Origin: an uncultured Clostridium sp.
GTDB taxonomy: Bacteria > Bacillota > Clostridia > Clostridiales > Clostridiaceae
Length of the DNA: 64,000 bases
Assembly (NCBI RefSeq): GCF_900769625.1
Contig: NZ_CAAGHK010000060.1
Coordinates: 1 to 64,000, forward strand
Direction of reading: 5' to 3'
In this document: positions 8,374 through 17,036 of the stretch, piece by piece
Numbering within the stretch: position 1 is the first letter of the stretch
Layout of the letters: every line of letters begins with the position of its first letter
Position numbers and translations under genes: made by a program
The notes under the pieces: model-generated
The model's input: the letters and a program-made list of their open reading frames with translations, nothing else
Databases searched by the model: none
Told to the model about the DNA's origin: nothing

Positions 8374-10113
8374 ATGATAAAGAGAATGACAAAAGCAACA
8401 TCATTATTAGTAGCTGCTGCTGCTATGGTTTCTGTAGTACCTGCTAACGCAGCTACAAAATTAGCTGTTAAAGAAGGAACTATTGAAAAAGCAATAGCTT
8501 TCGAAAACGGAAACTATTTATTTTATGGATATAAGACAGATGACGATAATAACGGAGTATACTTCAATGATGGATCTAAAGATAAATTATTAGAAGATAT
8601 TGAAGATTATGACAAATTAATCAAGTATGGCAAAAAATATGTTGTAGCTCAAAATGGAAACAGTACAAATGATCAATATATGATCGATTTATCAACTGGT
8701 AAAGTATCAGATGATGATACAGCAGAAGATTTAAGAACTACTACTGAAACTAAATTAAACACTTTATTAAGAAAAACTGACAGATATGAAAATGGTGGAA
8801 AGAACCCAGTAACAGATATTAAGAGAATATCTCAAAATCAATTTGGTGATGTTTGGTATGAATATACTGCAACAACTTCAGGAAATTCAGCTAAAGTTAA
8901 AGGTTACACAAACCAAGCTGGTAAATATATTGATGCAAGTGTAACTGCTAACATGTATGTATATGATGCTGTTGATAATAAAATGGTTAAAGTTGAAGAA
9001 TTCGACAAGGGATATGGAAAAGATAAGAAGGTAAGTGCAACTTTAAAAGAAGCAAAAACAATTGCTGAAGATTCAAATTACATATACAGAGTTGTTACAG
9101 TAGGATTAACAGGAAGTGCAGAACTACAAACAAATAAAGATACATATGTAAGAGGTACAAAAGAAGAAGCTTACTATTTACAAAAAATTTCTAAGGCTCA
9201 AGGAGATAAGAAAAATGGAGCTTACTTACCAAAGACTGTTGAATCTTATGAAATTTCTAAAAAGTTAGGAAATAAAGATGCTGAAAAAGCTTATGATGCG
9301 TTAGCTGAAAATAATATAGTAGGAATTAGAGCTGTTGATGGAGTACTTTATGTTACAACTCTTTCTAATGATGAAGTTAAAGTTGTTAAATTAAACACTA
9401 AGAAAAGTGAAAAAATAGAAGTTAAAACATCAGCATCTAATAGTAAAAAATATGATGTCTCAGTTTTAAAGAAAGTAAGTGACGTAGATACAGATGCTAT
9501 GGATGTTTCAATCGACGTTGATGGTAATGTATGGGCTATCTACAAGGGAGAAATCTCAAAATCAGCTAAGGGTGGAAAATTCGAAGTAGTTTACACTTGT
9601 GACAGAAGCTTAGATAAATTAGATGTTTATAGCGAAGGAAGCTTAGTTGCTTGGGATGAAGACGGTGATGTTTACACAACTGTTCAAGAAGGAAAGAAAG
9701 AAAGCAAAGACGAAGCTGAAGATGTAGTTGATAACAATACTACAGTTAAGACTGGTTGGGACCAAAATGCTGATGGAACTTGGGTTCTTTACGATGCTGC
9801 TGGAAAAAAATTAACTGGATGGCAATTAGTTAACGGTACTTGGTACTACATGGATAAAACAACTGCTTTAATGAGAACTGGTTGGGTAAATGACAACGGT
9901 ACTTGGTACTACTTACAATCATCAGGAGCTATGAAGACTGGTTGGTTAAATGACAATGGTACTTGGTACTACTTACAATCATCAGGAGCTATGAAGACTG
10001 GTTGGTTAAATGACAATGGTACTTGGTACTACTTAAATGCTAATGGCTCAATGGCTGCTAATACAACTGTTGATGGTTACAGATTAGGTGCTAACGGAGC
10101 TTGGATCAGATAA
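8374..10113 (+). CDS. Secreted cell-wall-binding repeat protein, paralogue 3 (probably highly expressed)
   Basis: This is a 579-residue paralogue of the proteins at 632 and 2936. The upstream in-frame ATG at 8335 lies inside the promoter; the ATG at 8374 has a strong GAGGGGG site and begins MIKRMTKATSLL, like its paralogues. The signal peptide covers about residues 1-26 (VPANAA). The unnamed domain of about 440 residues ends in VYTCDRSLDKLDVYSE. Wall-binding repeats follow, two of which are identical at DNA level over 60 bp. Codon choice is visibly more biased (AAC, GAC, ACT, GCT, TTA) than in the sisters. Together with the near-consensus promoter, this suggests an abundant wall protein. Its role is unknown. 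Confidence 0.92.
   Translation: MIKRMTKATSLLVAAAAMVSVVPANAATKLAVKEGTIEKAIAFENGNYLFYGYKTDDDNNGVYFNDGSKDKLLEDIEDYDKLIKYGKKYVVAQNGNSTNDQYMIDLSTGKVSDDDTAEDLRTTTETKLNTLLRKTDRYENGGKNPVTDIKRISQNQFGDVWYEYTATTSGNSAKVKGYTNQAGKYIDASVTANMYVYDAVDNKMVKVEEFDKGYGKDKKVSATLKEAKTIAEDSNYIYRVVTVGLTGSAELQTNKDTYVRGTKEEAYYLQKISKAQGDKKNGAYLPKTVESYEISKKLGNKDAEKAYDALAENNIVGIRAVDGVLYVTTLSNDEVKVVKLNTKKSEKIEVKTSASNSKKYDVSVLKKVSDVDTDAMDVSIDVDGNVWAIYKGEISKSAKGGKFEVVYTCDRSLDKLDVYSEGSLVAWDEDGDVYTTVQEGKKESKDEAEDVVDNNTTVKTGWDQNADGTWVLYDAAGKKLTGWQLVNGTWYYMDKTTALMRTGWVNDNGTWYYLQSSGAMKTGWLNDNGTWYYLQSSGAMKTGWLNDNGTWYYLNANGSMAANTTVDGYRLGANGAWIR
9901..10020 (+). repeat. Perfect 60-bp tandem duplication within cell-wall-binding repeats
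   Basis: Bases 9901-9960 and 9961-10020 are identical, and identity runs on for about 15 bases more. The unit encodes one 20-residue wall-binding repeat. Other repeats in the gene differ by several bases, so this copy is recent or homogenised. Confidence 0.95.
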
Positions 10114-10151
10114 TTTTAAATTAATAATTTAGAATTTCGGTTTGGATTTTT

Positions 10152-10180
10152 GAGGATACTCATAATGAGTATCCTCTTTT
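10152..10180 (+). terminator. Intrinsic terminator after paralogue 3
   Basis: The stem GAGGATACTC pairs with GAGTATCCTC around a short ATAAT loop and is followed by TTTTT. Confidence 0.88.
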
Positions 10181-10239
10181 TGATGTTAATAAGAATAAAT
10201 TTAGGCTATAATAGAAAAGAAATATTTTTGTAATTAGAT

Positions 10240-10275
10240 AAAAGTCCAAAGATAAAATTATATCTTTGGACTTTT
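10240..10275 (-). terminator. Terminator for the minus-strand Wzy-like gene
   Basis: A perfect 15-bp stem (10240-10254 with 10261-10275) lies just beyond the stop codon of the minus-strand gene. The stem ends in A/T runs that give a T tract on the minus strand. Confidence 0.75.
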
Positions 10276-10289
10276 ACTTATATTAAGTT

Positions 10290-12125
10290 CTATTTGGATA
10301 CAGAAGCTTTCCTATTTATAAAGTTAACTGAAACACCAACACCAAGCACAACCCAGAAAATTGGAGCAACGCTTATTACAGAATCATTGAATATTCCAGC
10401 AAATAAATATCCTATAACTGCAAGGAATACTGAGATACCCATAATTTCAGTTTCTTTAAATTTTGATTTTAAAGCATATAATTTTATACTATCAACAATA
10501 TAAATTAATATGATTGCTAAGAATGCAAGCAATGCAATTACACCCTCACTTAGCGCTATCTGAAGATAAAGGTTATGAGGTTTATCTACAATAGTTGTAG
10601 CGCTGTCATAAGCATATAATTTACCCAATAAATCATTCTGTGGAAAATCAAATACAAATGTATCAGGTCCATTACCTAAAAGCAAAGTATTTTTAAGCAG
10701 TGGTAAAGATCGTGACCAGATATATCCTCTTGAAGAAGCTAGTTTTTCTTTTCCGGCAAATCCTATACTTTCAGGATCTTCTAAATCAATATCCTTTTTA
10801 CTGTTTCCATTAATTAAATGAATTGTAGTGTCATCTCTTAATCCAAACATGAATTGAGGAGCACCATTAATATTTAAAAGTAATCCATCATCTTTTGTCT
10901 TTGTAAGATAAGGTCCAAATCTGAATGAGATATTTTTAAAAGTTTCATCAGTTGTTGAATAAGTTTTTGTTTTTGCTTTTGTATCAATATTCTTTTCGTA
11001 GTTTACAAGTTCATCTTTTGAATTTTTAAATATATATCCATCTTTATTATGTGAAATTTTTAATACATCATTAGGTACTTTTATTTCTATGCTTCCATCT
11101 TCTTTATTCACAATATCTTGGATAGGTAATGTACTTTTAAAATCAAAATCTTTTGATGAACTGAATATTCCAGCTGCATCAGATAATAGTGTTGGAATTC
11201 TGCTGAACAGTCTATTTCCTGTGGCAAAATTTAATCCAACTGCTAATACTATTATAGCTCCTGTTAATATTGCAACAGGCTTCCAGCTTTTAAATAATAC
11301 TTTTCTAAAAAGTATTATTGCAAAAATAATAGAGAAAGCAACTCCTAGCAAACCAGCACGTGAAGTTGAACCAAATAGCAGCCATAAGGCACAAGCTATT
11401 GTAATTAATATTATTATTTTTAGGAAGACATCATCTTCGTGAAAAAATGAACCAATTAATATAGGTAATACAATTGCAGCAAAACTTCCAACATAATTGT
11501 AATGATATAATGTACCATATAGATTTCCTGAGCTGTAAAGTGTGTCTACAGATGAAGGATCAACATTGGAAAAAATTTGCCCAAGGCTTGTTTTTAATAA
11601 ATCTTGTCCAACATATTGAAATATTCCTAAAAACGCATTTATTACTACTATAATAATAATTGGAATTAGTACACATTTAAAATCCTTAGTTGTCTTAAAT
11701 GTGAAAATAGAATAAACAAAAAGAAGTATGTAACATGCGATGGTAATAAAGCCTTCTGCTCTGTCATATATTCCCCATAAAGCAACTTGCTTGTAATCAG
11801 AAAATAATGCAGATAACATTGTAAGTACAAAAAAAACAAATGATAAAATCAATATAGAATTAATTATCTTATCTTTCTTTGCAAAAATATGTTTAAAGCA
11901 AACAATGGCAATAATAAGAAGAATAGTAGAGAAAAACATCAGCATAATTGCCTTATTTTGAGAAAACATATCCATCGTAGCTTTAGCTCCAAATACATCG
12001 ATAGTTTCTTGTCCACAATTAGTTTCTCTGATACGGACTATTAGAGGAACTATTGTGAGAATAAAAGCAATGGGAAAGAAAAAAGTTATTGATTTTTCTT
12101 TGCAGAACTTTTTGAAATTTTCCAA
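10290..12125 (-). CDS. O-antigen ligase/polymerase-like membrane protein (Wzy/WaaL family)
   Basis: This polytopic membrane protein of about 611 residues has ten or more hydrophobic segments and one large extracytoplasmic loop of about 150-170 residues in its second half. The family's usual features are seen: the glycine/serine-rich SSGNLYGTLYHYNYVGSF segment, the GSTSRAG motif, and after the loop LLGNGPDTF and DKPHNLYLQIALSEG. These match the Wzy_C/O-antigen ligase superfamily, which polymerises or transfers lipid-linked glycans outside the membrane. The sequence is readable from a GTG at 12134, but the only SD-like sequence (AGGA) lies 10 bases before a TTG at 12125, which I prefer. It sits beside the initiating sugar transferase and opposite the rml/ABC cluster, so it probably acts on the same surface glycan. 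Confidence 0.82.
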   Translation of the reverse strand: MENFKKFCKEKSITFFFPIAFILTIVPLIVRIRETNCGQETIDVFGAKATMDMFSQNKAIMLMFFSTILLIIAIVCFKHIFAKKDKIINSILILSFVFFVLTMLSALFSDYKQVALWGIYDRAEGFITIACYILLFVYSIFTFKTTKDFKCVLIPIIIIVVINAFLGIFQYVGQDLLKTSLGQIFSNVDPSSVDTLYSSGNLYGTLYHYNYVGSFAAIVLPILIGSFFHEDDVFLKIIILITIACALWLLFGSTSRAGLLGVAFSIIFAIILFRKVLFKSWKPVAILTGAIIVLAVGLNFATGNRLFSRIPTLLSDAAGIFSSSKDFDFKSTLPIQDIVNKEDGSIEIKVPNDVLKISHNKDGYIFKNSKDELVNYEKNIDTKAKTKTYSTTDETFKNISFRFGPYLTKTKDDGLLLNINGAPQFMFGLRDDTTIHLINGNSKKDIDLEDPESIGFAGKEKLASSRGYIWSRSLPLLKNTLLLGNGPDTFVFDFPQNDLLGKLYAYDSATTIVDKPHNLYLQIALSEGVIALLAFLAIILIYIVDSIKLYALKSKFKETEIMGISVFLAVIGYLFAGIFNDSVISVAPIFWVVLGVGVSVNFINRKASVSK

Positions 12126-12413
12126 TCTTAACACATCCTATAATTAAAATTTGTAAATTAATTAATAATTTGTTTGAAGTAAATACATTAATCATTAATT
12201 AAAATAGATTTATTAAGCGAATTTTATATAAAACTAATCGCTTAAATATTTAATATTATAGCATTGTACAGGCTGTTTTACAATTAACTGTATCTTAAAA
12301 CATCTGGGAATATTTGTGTAATAAAGAGATGTATATATAAGTTATAACAAATAGTTTACTGAAATATATATATATTTATTCAGGTGAAAAATTAAGAAGT
12401 GAAGTTATAGCAA
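12126..12413. other. Intergenic region between the two minus-strand glycan genes
   Basis: This is AT-rich DNA without an ORF. It should hold the promoter of the Wzy-like gene. I cannot pick out a convincing -35/-10 pair on the minus strand. Confidence 0.4.
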
Positions 12414-12452
12414 AAGTCCCTGTGAGAATAATATTAAACTCACAGGGGCTTA
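12414..12452 (-). terminator. Terminator of the sugar transferase gene
   Basis: The 13-base arms (12414-12426 and 12440-12452) pair with one G-T pair immediately after the stop codon of the minus-strand gene. A short T stretch follows on that strand. Confidence 0.8.
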
Positions 12453-12453
12453 T

Positions 12454-13878
12454 TTATTTTTCAATAATATCTTTTTCTTCAATAATTTCTTTGTTTGAGA
12501 TAATGAGTTTTTCATTATTTTTAAATCCATTAAATGCAGTCTTGAGCAATATTTCAATATCCATTAATATACTCCAGTTTTCAATATATTGTATATCAAA
12601 TTCAATTCTTTTTTTTATTGAAGTATCTCCTCTGAATCCATTTATCTGAGCTAGTCCAGTTATCCCAGGTTTGACTTGATGTTTTACCATGTAAAGTGGA
12701 ATTTCATCTTTAAATTCATCAACAAAGTGTGGAAGTTCAGGTCTTGGACCGACAAGGCTCATATCTCCTTTGAGTACATTGAAGAATTGAGGAAGTTCAT
12801 CTATGGAAAACTTCCTAATAAATGAACCGAATCTTGTTTTTCTAGGGTCGTTGTTTGTGCTCCAGCCAGTTGTTTCTTCAGAGTTTACTTTCATTGATCT
12901 GAATTTGTACATTGTGAATATTGTTTTATTTAATCCTACACGCTCCTGTTTAAAGATTACAGGTCCATTAGATGTACATTTTATTATTAATGAGCTCAAG
13001 AGCATAAGGGGACTTGTCAACACAATTAGAAATAATGAGCCAAATATATCTAACGTTCTTTTCATAAATGCATTACAAAGGTTATCTAAAGGAATTCTTC
13101 TAATATTTATAAGAGGCATATTTCCTATTTGGTCTATGTAGGGTTGGCTTGGGATGTATTTATAACAAAAAGGAATTATGGATATTTTAGTTCCGCTTTG
13201 TTCACAGTTAGACACTATCTTTTCTATATATTCAGCATCTTTTATTTCTAAAGCACACACAACCTCATCGAATTTATATTTATAAAGTATATCTAATAAT
13301 TCATCATAATTACCGAGTTTTTTTCCGTGGAAATCAGAATCATTTGATACATAGCCAACATAATTATATCCAAGATTTCTATTATTCTTAATTACATTTA
13401 AATAGTTTTCAGCGATTTCGCCAGAGCCGACAATTAATACATGTTTTAAATTTAATCCCTTTTTTCTCATCTCTGAAAGGATATATCTAAAAAAACCACG
13501 TTTTAAGATGATTAGAGTTGTATTCACAAAATAGAATATTATAATTACTAATCTTGAAATGTGAATAAATTTAAATACAAATAAAGATGCTAATGAAACT
13601 GCAATCAATATTATATTTGATTTTATTATTTTACTGCATTCCTTCGCAAATAATGTAGTTCTTATTGGATCGTATAAATTAAAAAACATGTACAGTATTA
13701 TATACATTGGAATCATAAGCATTGTGAAAGTTAAATAAATATCTAATTTAATATAATCCAGTTCATGATAAAATAATTTGAAACGTACAAAGTATGATAT
13801 CACCATAGATATAAATAAAACAATTATATCGCTTAGTGCATTTATTTTATTCAATAGATTTTGATTTTCTTTTATCAT
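12454..13878 (-). CDS. Undecaprenyl-phosphate sugar-1-phosphate transferase (WbaP/WcaJ/CpsE type)
   Basis: This is a 474-residue polyprenyl glycosylphosphotransferase. The N-terminus has four to five membrane segments, followed by a CoA-binding-like/Rossmann middle domain (HVLIVGSGEIAENYL). The C-terminal bacterial sugar transferase domain (PF02397 type) starts at KRTLDIFGS and contains the membrane re-entrant segment, FKQERVGL, the MYKFRSM motif, the DELPQ catalytic region, SLVGPRPE and PGITGLAQ. It moves sugar-1-phosphate from a nucleotide sugar to undecaprenyl phosphate, the first membrane step of surface glycan synthesis. The sugar cannot be read from sequence. An upstream TTG at 13890 directly abuts the AAGGA site, so the ATG at 13878 is the better start. 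It probably primes the glycan built by the plus-strand cluster. Confidence 0.88.
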   Translation of the reverse strand: MIKENQNLLNKINALSDIIVLFISMVISYFVRFKLFYHELDYIKLDIYLTFTMLMIPMYIILYMFFNLYDPIRTTLFAKECSKIIKSNIILIAVSLASLFVFKFIHISRLVIIIFYFVNTTLIILKRGFFRYILSEMRKKGLNLKHVLIVGSGEIAENYLNVIKNNRNLGYNYVGYVSNDSDFHGKKLGNYDELLDILYKYKFDEVVCALEIKDAEYIEKIVSNCEQSGTKISIIPFCYKYIPSQPYIDQIGNMPLINIRRIPLDNLCNAFMKRTLDIFGSLFLIVLTSPLMLLSSLIIKCTSNGPVIFKQERVGLNKTIFTMYKFRSMKVNSEETTGWSTNNDPRKTRFGSFIRKFSIDELPQFFNVLKGDMSLVGPRPELPHFVDEFKDEIPLYMVKHQVKPGITGLAQINGFRGDTSIKKRIEFDIQYIENWSILMDIEILLKTAFNGFKNNEKLIISNKEIIEEKDIIEK

Positions 13879-14043
13879 TAATTTTCTCAATCCTTTATTA
13901 ATAAGCTTTAACTTAATTATAATTTAATTTTAGAATTATTCCAAGAAATAATAAAAGAAAAGTTATAATTTTACAAAAGTATAATTTTGTATAAAAATGG
14001 ATTTATTACTAGCTATGAAAAGCAAATTTACTGTAGAACTTCT

Positions 14044-14071
14044 TTGAATTGTAAGTTACATATGATAAAAT
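14044..14071 (+). promoter_or_regulatory. Candidate promoter of the rml/polysaccharide cluster
   Basis: TTGAAT (14044-14049), a 16-bp spacer and TAAAAT (14066-14071) lie about 70 bp before rmlA. The match is only moderate. The region also separates the divergent sugar transferase gene. Confidence 0.35.
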
Positions 14072-14142
14072 GTATATAGTGTTTTTATGATAAATTATAA
14101 ATGCAATTTTATAAGATATCTAAAATTAGAAGGAGTGAAAGA

Positions 14143-15024
14143 ATGACAAAGGGTATAATATTAGCAGGTGGAAGTGGAACAAGGCTTTATCCGTTAACGA
14201 TGGTTACTTCAAAACAATTGCTGCCGATATATGATAAACCAATGATTTACTATCCATTATCAACATTAATGCTTGCAGGTATTAGAGATATTTTGATAAT
14301 ATCTACACCGCAGGATTTACCTAATTTTGAAAAACTCCTTGGAGATGGATCAAGATATGGGATTAATTTATCCTATAAAATTCAGGAATCTCCAGATGGA
14401 TTAGCACAGGCATTTATATTAGGAGAAGAATTTATAGGAAACGATAATTGTGCTATGATTCTTGGAGATAATATATTTCATGGAAATGGATTAATAAATC
14501 AGCTTAAGAAAGCTATAGAAAATAAAGGACGTGCTACTATCTTTGGATATTATGTTGATGATCCAGAGCGATTTGGAGTGGCTGAATTTGATGAAAACGG
14601 ACAAGTGATATCATTAGAAGAAAAGCCTGATAAACCAAAGTCAAATTATGCAGTAACTGGGCTTTATTTTTATGATAATAATGTGATTAAGTATGCCAAG
14701 AATTTAAGACCTTCACAACGTGGAGAGTTAGAAATTACGGATTTAAATAAAAAGTACCTTGAACAAGGAAAGCTAGATGTAATTACACTTGGTCGTGGTT
14801 ATGGATGGCTTGATACTGGTACTATTGACAGTTTTTTTGATGCATCTGAGTATATTAGAGTTATTGAAAGAAGACAAGGACTTAAAGTTGCTTGCTTAGA
14901 AGAGATATCGTATAAAAATGGGTGGATAAGCAAGGAAGAGCTTCTTAAAAGTGCAGAGTTATATGGCAAAAGCCCATATGGACAGCATTTGAAAAATGTT
15001 GCAGAAGGCAAAGTCATCTATTAA
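14143..15024 (+). CDS. rmlA: Glucose-1-phosphate thymidylyltransferase
   Basis: This 293-residue enzyme joins dTTP and glucose-1-phosphate to dTDP-glucose, the first step of dTDP-L-rhamnose synthesis. The nucleotidyltransferase signature GGSGTRLYPLT is at residues 9-19. SKQLLPIYDKPM, LGDNIFHG, EEKPDKPKSNYAVTGLYFYD and GRGYGWLDTGT are all in place, and the length is normal. The AAGGAG site at 14130 sets the start at the ATG at 14143; the in-frame ATG at 14101 has no site. rmlC, rmlB and rmlD follow, separated by unusual intergenic repeats. The role is secure from family knowledge. Confidence 0.96.
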   Translation: MTKGIILAGGSGTRLYPLTMVTSKQLLPIYDKPMIYYPLSTLMLAGIRDILIISTPQDLPNFEKLLGDGSRYGINLSYKIQESPDGLAQAFILGEEFIGNDNCAMILGDNIFHGNGLINQLKKAIENKGRATIFGYYVDDPERFGVAEFDENGQVISLEEKPDKPKSNYAVTGLYFYDNNVIKYAKNLRPSQRGELEITDLNKKYLEQGKLDVITLGRGYGWLDTGTIDSFFDASEYIRVIERRQGLKVACLEEISYKNGWISKEELLKSAELYGKSPYGQHLKNVAEGKVIY

Positions 15025-15285
15025 TAATTGACAGTTGACAATGAATATTTGAAGAAAAAGCTTTTAGCTTTTTAGGTAGATGCTTATTTAGGAGTTTGTT
15101 GAAATAAAACTTAGTAGTATTTTTTAGAGTATTATATAGAAATACCATTGCAAAATAGTTGATAAATTAAATTGTGGTGAGGAGGAAAAATGAGCAATGA
15201 AATTACAATTGATAAAAGTAAGAAATTCTATAATAATTTCAGCTAAAATTATCAGTTGTCAATTGTCAGTTGTCCATTGTAATGT
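15025..15285. repeat. Intergenic element with inverted ends and a tiny ORF between rmlA and rmlC
   Basis: The edges carry inverted, related motifs (AATTGACAGTTGACAATG near 15030; CAGTTGTCAATTGTCAGTTG near 15252), like a small MITE or dispersed intergenic repeat. Inside, a strong GAGGAGG site precedes an 18-codon ORF (15190-15246, MSNEITIDKSKKFYNNFS). That ORF may be the stub of a displaced gene. A similar motif occurs upstream of queA. Confidence 0.5.
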
Positions 15286-15825
15286 ATGAAGCTAACAGAA
15301 ACAAAACTTAAAGGTGTGTACATAGTTGAACCGCAGGTGTTTGTAGATGAAAGAGGATGGTTTATGGAAACTTATTCTGCAATAAAAACTCCACAAATAG
15401 CTTGTGATTTTGTACAGGACAATCAGTCGTATTCAAAAGGAAAGGGAATTTTAAGAGGAATTCACTTTCAAAATGGTGAGCATGCCCAGGCAAAACTTGT
15501 GAGAGTTGTAAGGGGGGCTGTTCTTGATGTTGCTGTAGATTTAAGAAAAGAATCACCAACATATAAACAATGGATATCTGTGGAATTATCCGCAGAGAAT
15601 AAAAAACAGCTTTTTATTCCTAGAGGATTTGGGCATGGGTTTGTAACTTTGAGTGATGATGTTGAATTTGTATATAAAACTGATAATTACTATAATGCTG
15701 AGAGCGACAGAAGTATTAAGTTTGATGATCCTGAAATTGGTGTTGAATGGGGAATTACAAATCCAATTCTTTCAGAAAAGGATAAAAAAGCACCTCTTTT
15801 AAAAGATAGTGATTGTATTTTTTAA
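15286..15825 (+). CDS. rmlC: dTDP-4-dehydrorhamnose 3,5-epimerase
   Basis: This 179-residue cupin enzyme epimerises C3 and C5 of dTDP-4-keto-6-deoxyglucose in dTDP-L-rhamnose synthesis. Characteristic segments are DERGWFMETY, LRGIHFQ with the catalytic histidine at residue 60, RVVRGAVLDVAVDLR, PRGFGHGFVTLSD and EIGVEW. The length is normal. The odd point is translation: the bases before the ATG are the end of the repeat element (TTGTCCATTGTA) and contain no Shine-Dalgarno sequence. The strong GAGGAGG site lies about 100 bases upstream, in front of an 18-codon ORF. Translation may be weak, or coupled in some way to that ORF. Confidence 0.94.
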   Translation: MKLTETKLKGVYIVEPQVFVDERGWFMETYSAIKTPQIACDFVQDNQSYSKGKGILRGIHFQNGEHAQAKLVRVVRGAVLDVAVDLRKESPTYKQWISVELSAENKKQLFIPRGFGHGFVTLSDDVEFVYKTDNYYNAESDRSIKFDDPEIGVEWGITNPILSEKDKKAPLLKDSDCIF

Positions 15826-15868
15826 TAATGATAATTATTGTTTTGTCAGTATAAAACAATATAAAATT

Positions 15869-15932
15869 TTAAGAACTTAAGAATTTAGGAACTTAAAAAT
15901 TTAAAAACTTAGGAATTAAAGAACTAAAGTTT
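15869..15932 (+). repeat. 8-bp degenerate tandem repeat (TTARRAAY) between rmlC and rmlB
   Basis: About eight consecutive 8-bp units (TTAAGAAC, TTAAGAAT, TTAGGAAC, TTAAAAAT, TTAAAAAC, TTAGGAAT, TAAAGAAC, TAAAGTTT) occupy the gap. The last base alternates C/T, giving a 16-bp higher period. Confidence 0.85.
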
Positions 15933-15984
15933 TGAAGAGGTTTTGATAATATGAATTAATGGTTGTGAGGTGAATATTAAGGAT

Positions 15985-17004
15985 ATGAAGATAATCGTAA
16001 CAGGTGGAGCTGGTTTTATTGGAGGAAACTTTGTTCACTATATGTTAAAAAAGTATGATGATTATAAGATAGTAGTTGTAGACTGTTTGACTTATGCTGG
16101 AAATATGGAAACATTAGAAGATGTAAAATATAATCCTAATTTTTCCTTCTATAAGATAGATATTGCTGACAGACAGGCAATATATAAAATGTTTGAAAAG
16201 GAACATCCGGATATAGTAGTTAACTTCGCTGCTGAAAGTCATGTTGACAGATCTATTGAAAATCCAGAAATATTTCTACAGACAAATATTATAGGGACAT
16301 CAGTACTTATGGATGCGTGTAGAAAGTATGGAATAAAAAGATATCATCAAGTATCAACGGATGAAGTATATGGTGATCTCCCAATTGATAGGCTTGATTT
16401 ATTTTTTACAGAAGAAACACCAATACATACATCCAGTCCATATTCATCAAGCAAGGCATCAGCAGATCTTCTTGTAGGAGCATATTATAGAACATATGGA
16501 TTACCAGTAACAATTTCAAGATGCTCTAATAACTATGGACCATATCATTTTCCGGAAAAGCTTATACCATTAATGATTGCAAATGCATTAAATAATAAAG
16601 AATTACCTGTATATGGAACGGGTGAGAATGTTAGAGACTGGCTTTATGTTGAAGATCATTGCAGAGCAATAGATTTAATCATTCATAATGGAAAATCAGG
16701 GGAAACTTATAATATTGGTGGACATAATGAAAGAACAAATCTTGAAGTAGTAAAGACTATTATTAAAGAACTTGGAAAATCAGAAGATTTAATTAATTTT
16801 ATTGAAGATAGAAAAGGTCATGATATGAGATATGCAATTGATCCGACTAAGATTCATAATGAACTAGGATGGCTTCCAACAACTACTTTTGATGAAGGAA
16901 TTAAAAAAACTATTAAATGGTATCTTGATAATAAATCATGGTGGGAAAACATAATAAGTGGAGAATATAAGAATTATTATGAAAAAATGTATTCTAATAA
17001 GTAG
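15985..17004 (+). CDS. rmlB: dTDP-glucose 4,6-dehydratase
   Basis: This 339-residue short-chain dehydrogenase/reductase family enzyme turns dTDP-glucose into dTDP-4-keto-6-deoxyglucose. The NAD-binding motif GGAGFIG is at residues 7-13. The catalytic STDEVYG is at 124-130 and the YxxxK pair at Y153/K157; RCSNNYGPYHFPEKLIP and the C-terminal ENVRDWLYVEDH are typical. The frame is open from a GTG at 15970, but that GTG overlaps the GAGGTG site. The ATG at 15985 gives the family's usual MKIIVTGGAGFIG start. It is third in the rml set. Confidence 0.95.
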   Translation: MKIIVTGGAGFIGGNFVHYMLKKYDDYKIVVVDCLTYAGNMETLEDVKYNPNFSFYKIDIADRQAIYKMFEKEHPDIVVNFAAESHVDRSIENPEIFLQTNIIGTSVLMDACRKYGIKRYHQVSTDEVYGDLPIDRLDLFFTEETPIHTSSPYSSSKASADLLVGAYYRTYGLPVTISRCSNNYGPYHFPEKLIPLMIANALNNKELPVYGTGENVRDWLYVEDHCRAIDLIIHNGKSGETYNIGGHNERTNLEVVKTIIKELGKSEDLINFIEDRKGHDMRYAIDPTKIHNELGWLPTTTFDEGIKKTIKWYLDNKSWWENIISGEYKNYYEKMYSNK

Positions 17005-17036
17005 AAAAATTTATAATTTATACAGGGAGAAGTATA

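Noticed and set aside
11089..11442. Plus-strand ORF of 117 codons opposite the Wzy-like gene
   Set aside because: It is an antisense shadow of a membrane protein gene with no ribosome binding site.
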